Shown here: piece after piece, positions 5,963 through 8,101 of the stretch
How positions within the stretch are numbered: the stretch's first letter is position 1
How the letters are laid out: the number at the start of each line of letters is the position of its first letter
From: DASROJ01 sp035646975
GTDB taxonomy: Bacteria > Acidobacteriota > Polarisedimenticolia > JACPZX01 > DASXTC01
Direction of reading: 5' to 3'
Assembly: GCA_035646975.1 (NCBI GenBank)
Contig: DASROJ010000209.1
Location: 1 to 8,101 of the forward strand
Length of the DNA stretch: 8,101 nucleotides
Translations under genes and position numbers: made by a program
Notes under the pieces: model-generated
Database searches by the model: none
Seen by the model: the letters and a program-made list of their open reading frames with translations, nothing else
Told to the model about the DNA's origin: nothing

Positions 5963-6006
5963 AGGCGCTCACACCATCATCAGCCCGCTTCCGGAGGAAC
6001 GTCAGG

Positions 6007-8070
6007 ATGAGATCGTCACGCCTTCCGACAACTCTTGCCGCGCTCGCCGTCATCGTGATGCAGGCCACCGGGTCAGCGCAGGCCGCGCCCCCTTCCGGTC
6101 CTCATCCGTTCTCAGTCCAGGACATGGTCTTGATGGAGCGGCTGTCCGATCCGCAGCCATCCCCCGACGGCAAGTGGATTGTCTTCACCCGCCGCAACTG
6201 GGACGAGAAGGCCAACAAGGTCTACAACAACCTCTGGCTCGTCTCGATGGACGGCAAGACGCTCAGGCAGCTCACGTCCGCCAGGGCATCCGACACCGGC
6301 GCGCGCTGGTCGCCCGACGGACGCGTCATCGCCTTCCTGTCGACACGGAGCGGGTCGTCCCAGATCTGGACCATCGACGTCGGCGGCGGCGAGGCGGCGA
6401 AGAAGAGCGACTTCCCCATCGACGTCGACAACCTGCAGTGGTCCCCCGACGGCGCCCGGCTGTCGTTTTCCGCCGAGGTCTACCCCGACTGCACCGACAT
6501 GGAATGCACGGCGAAGCGCGACAAGGAGAAAGACGACAGCCCGGTCAAGGCGCGCGTCTACACGAAGCTGATGATCCGTCACTGGGACACATGGGAGGAC
6601 GGCAAGCGCTCCCACATCTTCGTCTGGTCAGGCCGCGCCGGCTCCGAGCCGATCGACATCATGAAGCGGGCCGATGGCGACGCGCCGAGCAAGCCGTTCG
6701 GCGGCGCGGAGGAGTACGCCTGGTCGCCCGACGGCAAGGAGATCGCCTTCACGGCGAAGATCGTCGACAACGAAGCCTGGTCCACCGATCTGGACATCTA
6801 TGTCGCCGCCACCGACGGCAGCGGCTACCGCTGCATCACGGTGCCCAACGAAGCAGTCGACACCACGCCGGCCTACTCTCCCGACGGAATGACCATCGCC
6901 TATCTCGCGATGTCGCGGCCGAAGTACGAGGCCGACCGGCAGCGCGTGATGCTGTACGACCGGGCCGCCGGCAGGAGCCGTGCGCTCACCGAAACATGGG
7001 ATCGCTCCGCCGGCTCGGTGGTCTGGGCCGAGGACGGGCGCAAGCTGTTCGTGACCGCCGAGGACACGGCGCGAGTGAAGATCTTCGCGGTGGACGCGGC
7101 AACCGGCGTTGTCGGCGCCATCGTGAAAGATCACTTCAACGCGGGGCTGTCGGTGGCGGCGGGCGGGAGGCTGGTGTTCACGCAGGACTCGCTGACCTCG
7201 CCGGCCGAGGTGTACTCCTGCCGGACCGACGGCACCGACATGAGGCGGCTTACCGGTGTGAACGACGCCCGTGTCGCCGACGCGCGGATGAGCCAGCCCG
7301 AGGAGTTCTGGTTCAAGGGAGCGCGCGACGAGAAGGTGCATGGCTGGATCCTCAAGCCGGTCGGGTTCCAGGCCGGAAGCAAGTATCCGCTGGCATTCAT
7401 CATCCATGGGGGGCCGCAGGGTTCATGGGAAGACCACTTCCACTACCGGTGGAACTTCCAGGCCTATACCGGCGCCGGGTATGTCGCCGTGGCGATCGAC
7501 TTTCACGGCAGCACCGGGTACGGGCAGGCGTTCACCGATGCGATCAACGGCGACTGGGGAGGCAGACCGTACGAGGATCTGATGAAGGGTCTCGACTACG
7601 TGCTGGCCAACTACCCGTACGTCGATGCCGACCGGGTCGGCGCGCTGGGCGCATCGTACGGCGGCTACATGATCAACTGGATCGCGGGGCACACCGATCG
7701 GTTCAAGTGCCTGATCAGCCACGACGGCGAGTTCGACGAAAAGGCTTCGTACTACACCACCGAAGAGCTGTGGTTTCCCGAGTGGGAGTGGGGCGGCACC
7801 CCATGGGAGAAGAAGACGGTCTACGAGCACTTCTCGCCGGGCGAGTACGTGACCAACTGGAAGACGCCGATGCTGGTGATCCACAGCGCGCTGGATTTCA
7901 GGCTGCCGGAGACCGAAGGGTTCGCGGTCTTCACCGCGCTGCAGCGGCGCGGGATTCCCTCCAAACTGCTTTATTTCCCCGATGAGAACCATTGGATACT
8001 CAAGGCGAAGAACAGCATCCTCTGGCACGAAACGGTAATCGGATGGCTGGACCAGTGGCTCAAGAAGTGA
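6007..8070 (+). CDS. Secreted S9-family serine peptidase, DPP5-like dipeptidyl-peptidase
   Basis: Prolyl-oligopeptidase-clan enzyme expected to cleave dipeptides or acyl-aminoacids from the N-termini of short peptides outside the cytoplasm. The 687-residue length matches DPP5-type enzymes. Residues 1-27 form a signal peptide (basic MRSSR, hydrophobic core, SAQA-A cleavage). Residues about 40-430 are a beta-propeller marked by PD40 motifs: PSPDGKWIVF at 51, WSPDGRVIAF at 101, WSPDGARLSF at 145, WSPDGKEIAF at 239, YSPDGMTIAY at 290, and a weaker AEDGRKLFV at 341. The alpha/beta-hydrolase domain follows: oxyanion-region HGGPQGSW at 467-474, DFHGSTGYGQAF at 498-509, nucleophile Ser550 in GASYGGY, TTEELWFPEWEWGGTPW at 584-600, Asp630 in HSALDFRLP, and His662 in DENHW. 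The triad is complete, so it should be active. Cys162 and Cys167 could form a disulfide after export. GGAGG at 5993-5997, 9 bases before the ATG, supports the start. Its own promoter lies just upstream. Confidence 0.93.
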   Translation: MRSSRLPTTLAALAVIVMQATGSAQAAPPSGPHPFSVQDMVLMERLSDPQPSPDGKWIVFTRRNWDEKANKVYNNLWLVSMDGKTLRQLTSARASDTGARWSPDGRVIAFLSTRSGSSQIWTIDVGGGEAAKKSDFPIDVDNLQWSPDGARLSFSAEVYPDCTDMECTAKRDKEKDDSPVKARVYTKLMIRHWDTWEDGKRSHIFVWSGRAGSEPIDIMKRADGDAPSKPFGGAEEYAWSPDGKEIAFTAKIVDNEAWSTDLDIYVAATDGSGYRCITVPNEAVDTTPAYSPDGMTIAYLAMSRPKYEADRQRVMLYDRAAGRSRALTETWDRSAGSVVWAEDGRKLFVTAEDTARVKIFAVDAATGVVGAIVKDHFNAGLSVAAGGRLVFTQDSLTSPAEVYSCRTDGTDMRRLTGVNDARVADARMSQPEEFWFKGARDEKVHGWILKPVGFQAGSKYPLAFIIHGGPQGSWEDHFHYRWNFQAYTGAGYVAVAIDFHGSTGYGQAFTDAINGDWGGRPYEDLMKGLDYVLANYPYVDADRVGALGASYGGYMINWIAGHTDRFKCLISHDGEFDEKASYYTTEELWFPEWEWGGTPWEKKTVYEHFSPGEYVTNWKTPMLVIHSALDFRLPETEGFAVFTALQRRGIPSKLLYFPDENHWILKAKNSILWHETVIGWLDQWLKK

Positions 8071-8085
8071 GGTAAGGTGGAGACC

Positions 8086-8101
8086 ATGAGATCATTGCCT
8101 A
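8086..8101 (+). CDS. Start of a further + strand gene (truncated by window end)
   Basis: ATG at 8086 begins MRSLP and is cut off by the window. AAGGTGGAG ends 3 bases before it. It lies 15 bp after the peptidase stop, so it would be co-transcribed with the peptidase. With five codons visible, no function can be proposed. Confidence 0.45.

Noticed and set aside
5948..5968. GCGCC-N11-GGCGC inverted repeat around the -10 of the second promoter, considered as an operator or terminator.
   Set aside because: Only 5 bp of pure G/C in GC-rich DNA with no T-tract; chance is likely.
5934..7985. A second + strand frame of 683 codons overlapping the S9 peptidase.
   Set aside because: Extremely Arg-rich out-of-frame reading; the other frame has a signal peptide, propeller motifs and a complete catalytic triad.

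Overview
The window is GC-rich, densely packed bacterial DNA. One gene encodes a secreted beta-barrel ending in Phe, so the organism should have an outer membrane. The mix of genes (fused two-in-one 2-oxoacid dehydrogenase E1, DPP5-like S9 peptidase, bacterial QTMAN-type glycosyltransferase) would suit an Acidobacteriota-like or similar environmental phylum. That placement is inference only: there is no rRNA or other marker gene here.

Layout. Bases 1-600 are the 3' end of a + strand gene with a Pro-rich PPPST repeat linker and a C-terminal carboxypeptidase-regulatory-like beta domain. A small very hydrophobic membrane protein (604-969, - strand) converges on it with 3 bp between stop codons. 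A RluA-family pseudouridine synthase (1048-2010, +) diverges from the membrane gene across 78 bp. Next is a strong sigma70-type promoter (TTGACA-N17-TAGAAT) overlapping the pseudouridine synthase stop codon. It is followed by a roughly 100-nt leader holding an 11-bp hairpin and a nine-codon upstream ORF, then an outer-membrane beta-barrel gene (2142-2702). Only 10 bp later begins a glycosyltransferase of the tRNA-queuosine mannosyltransferase family (about 2713-3831). After 57 bp comes a 679-residue fused alpha-beta E1 of the branched-chain 2-oxoacid dehydrogenase type (3889-5928). A second TTGACA-N17 promoter then precedes a secreted S9 (DPP5-like) serine peptidase (6007-8070). A further + strand gene appears to start at 8086 and runs off the window.

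How they fit together. Two genes point to RNA modification (the pseudouridine synthase and the queuosine-type glycosyltransferase). Two point to amino-acid and peptide use: an exported dipeptidyl-peptidase and a branched-chain-type E1, although no E2 or E3 gene is visible. I see no mobile element, CRISPR array, tRNA or rRNA. Most of the region is ordinary chromosomal housekeeping. The points worth a second look are the bacterial QTMAN homologue, the structured leader before the beta-barrel gene, the two near-identical promoters, and the E1 fusion with its GEG thiamine-diphosphate motif.
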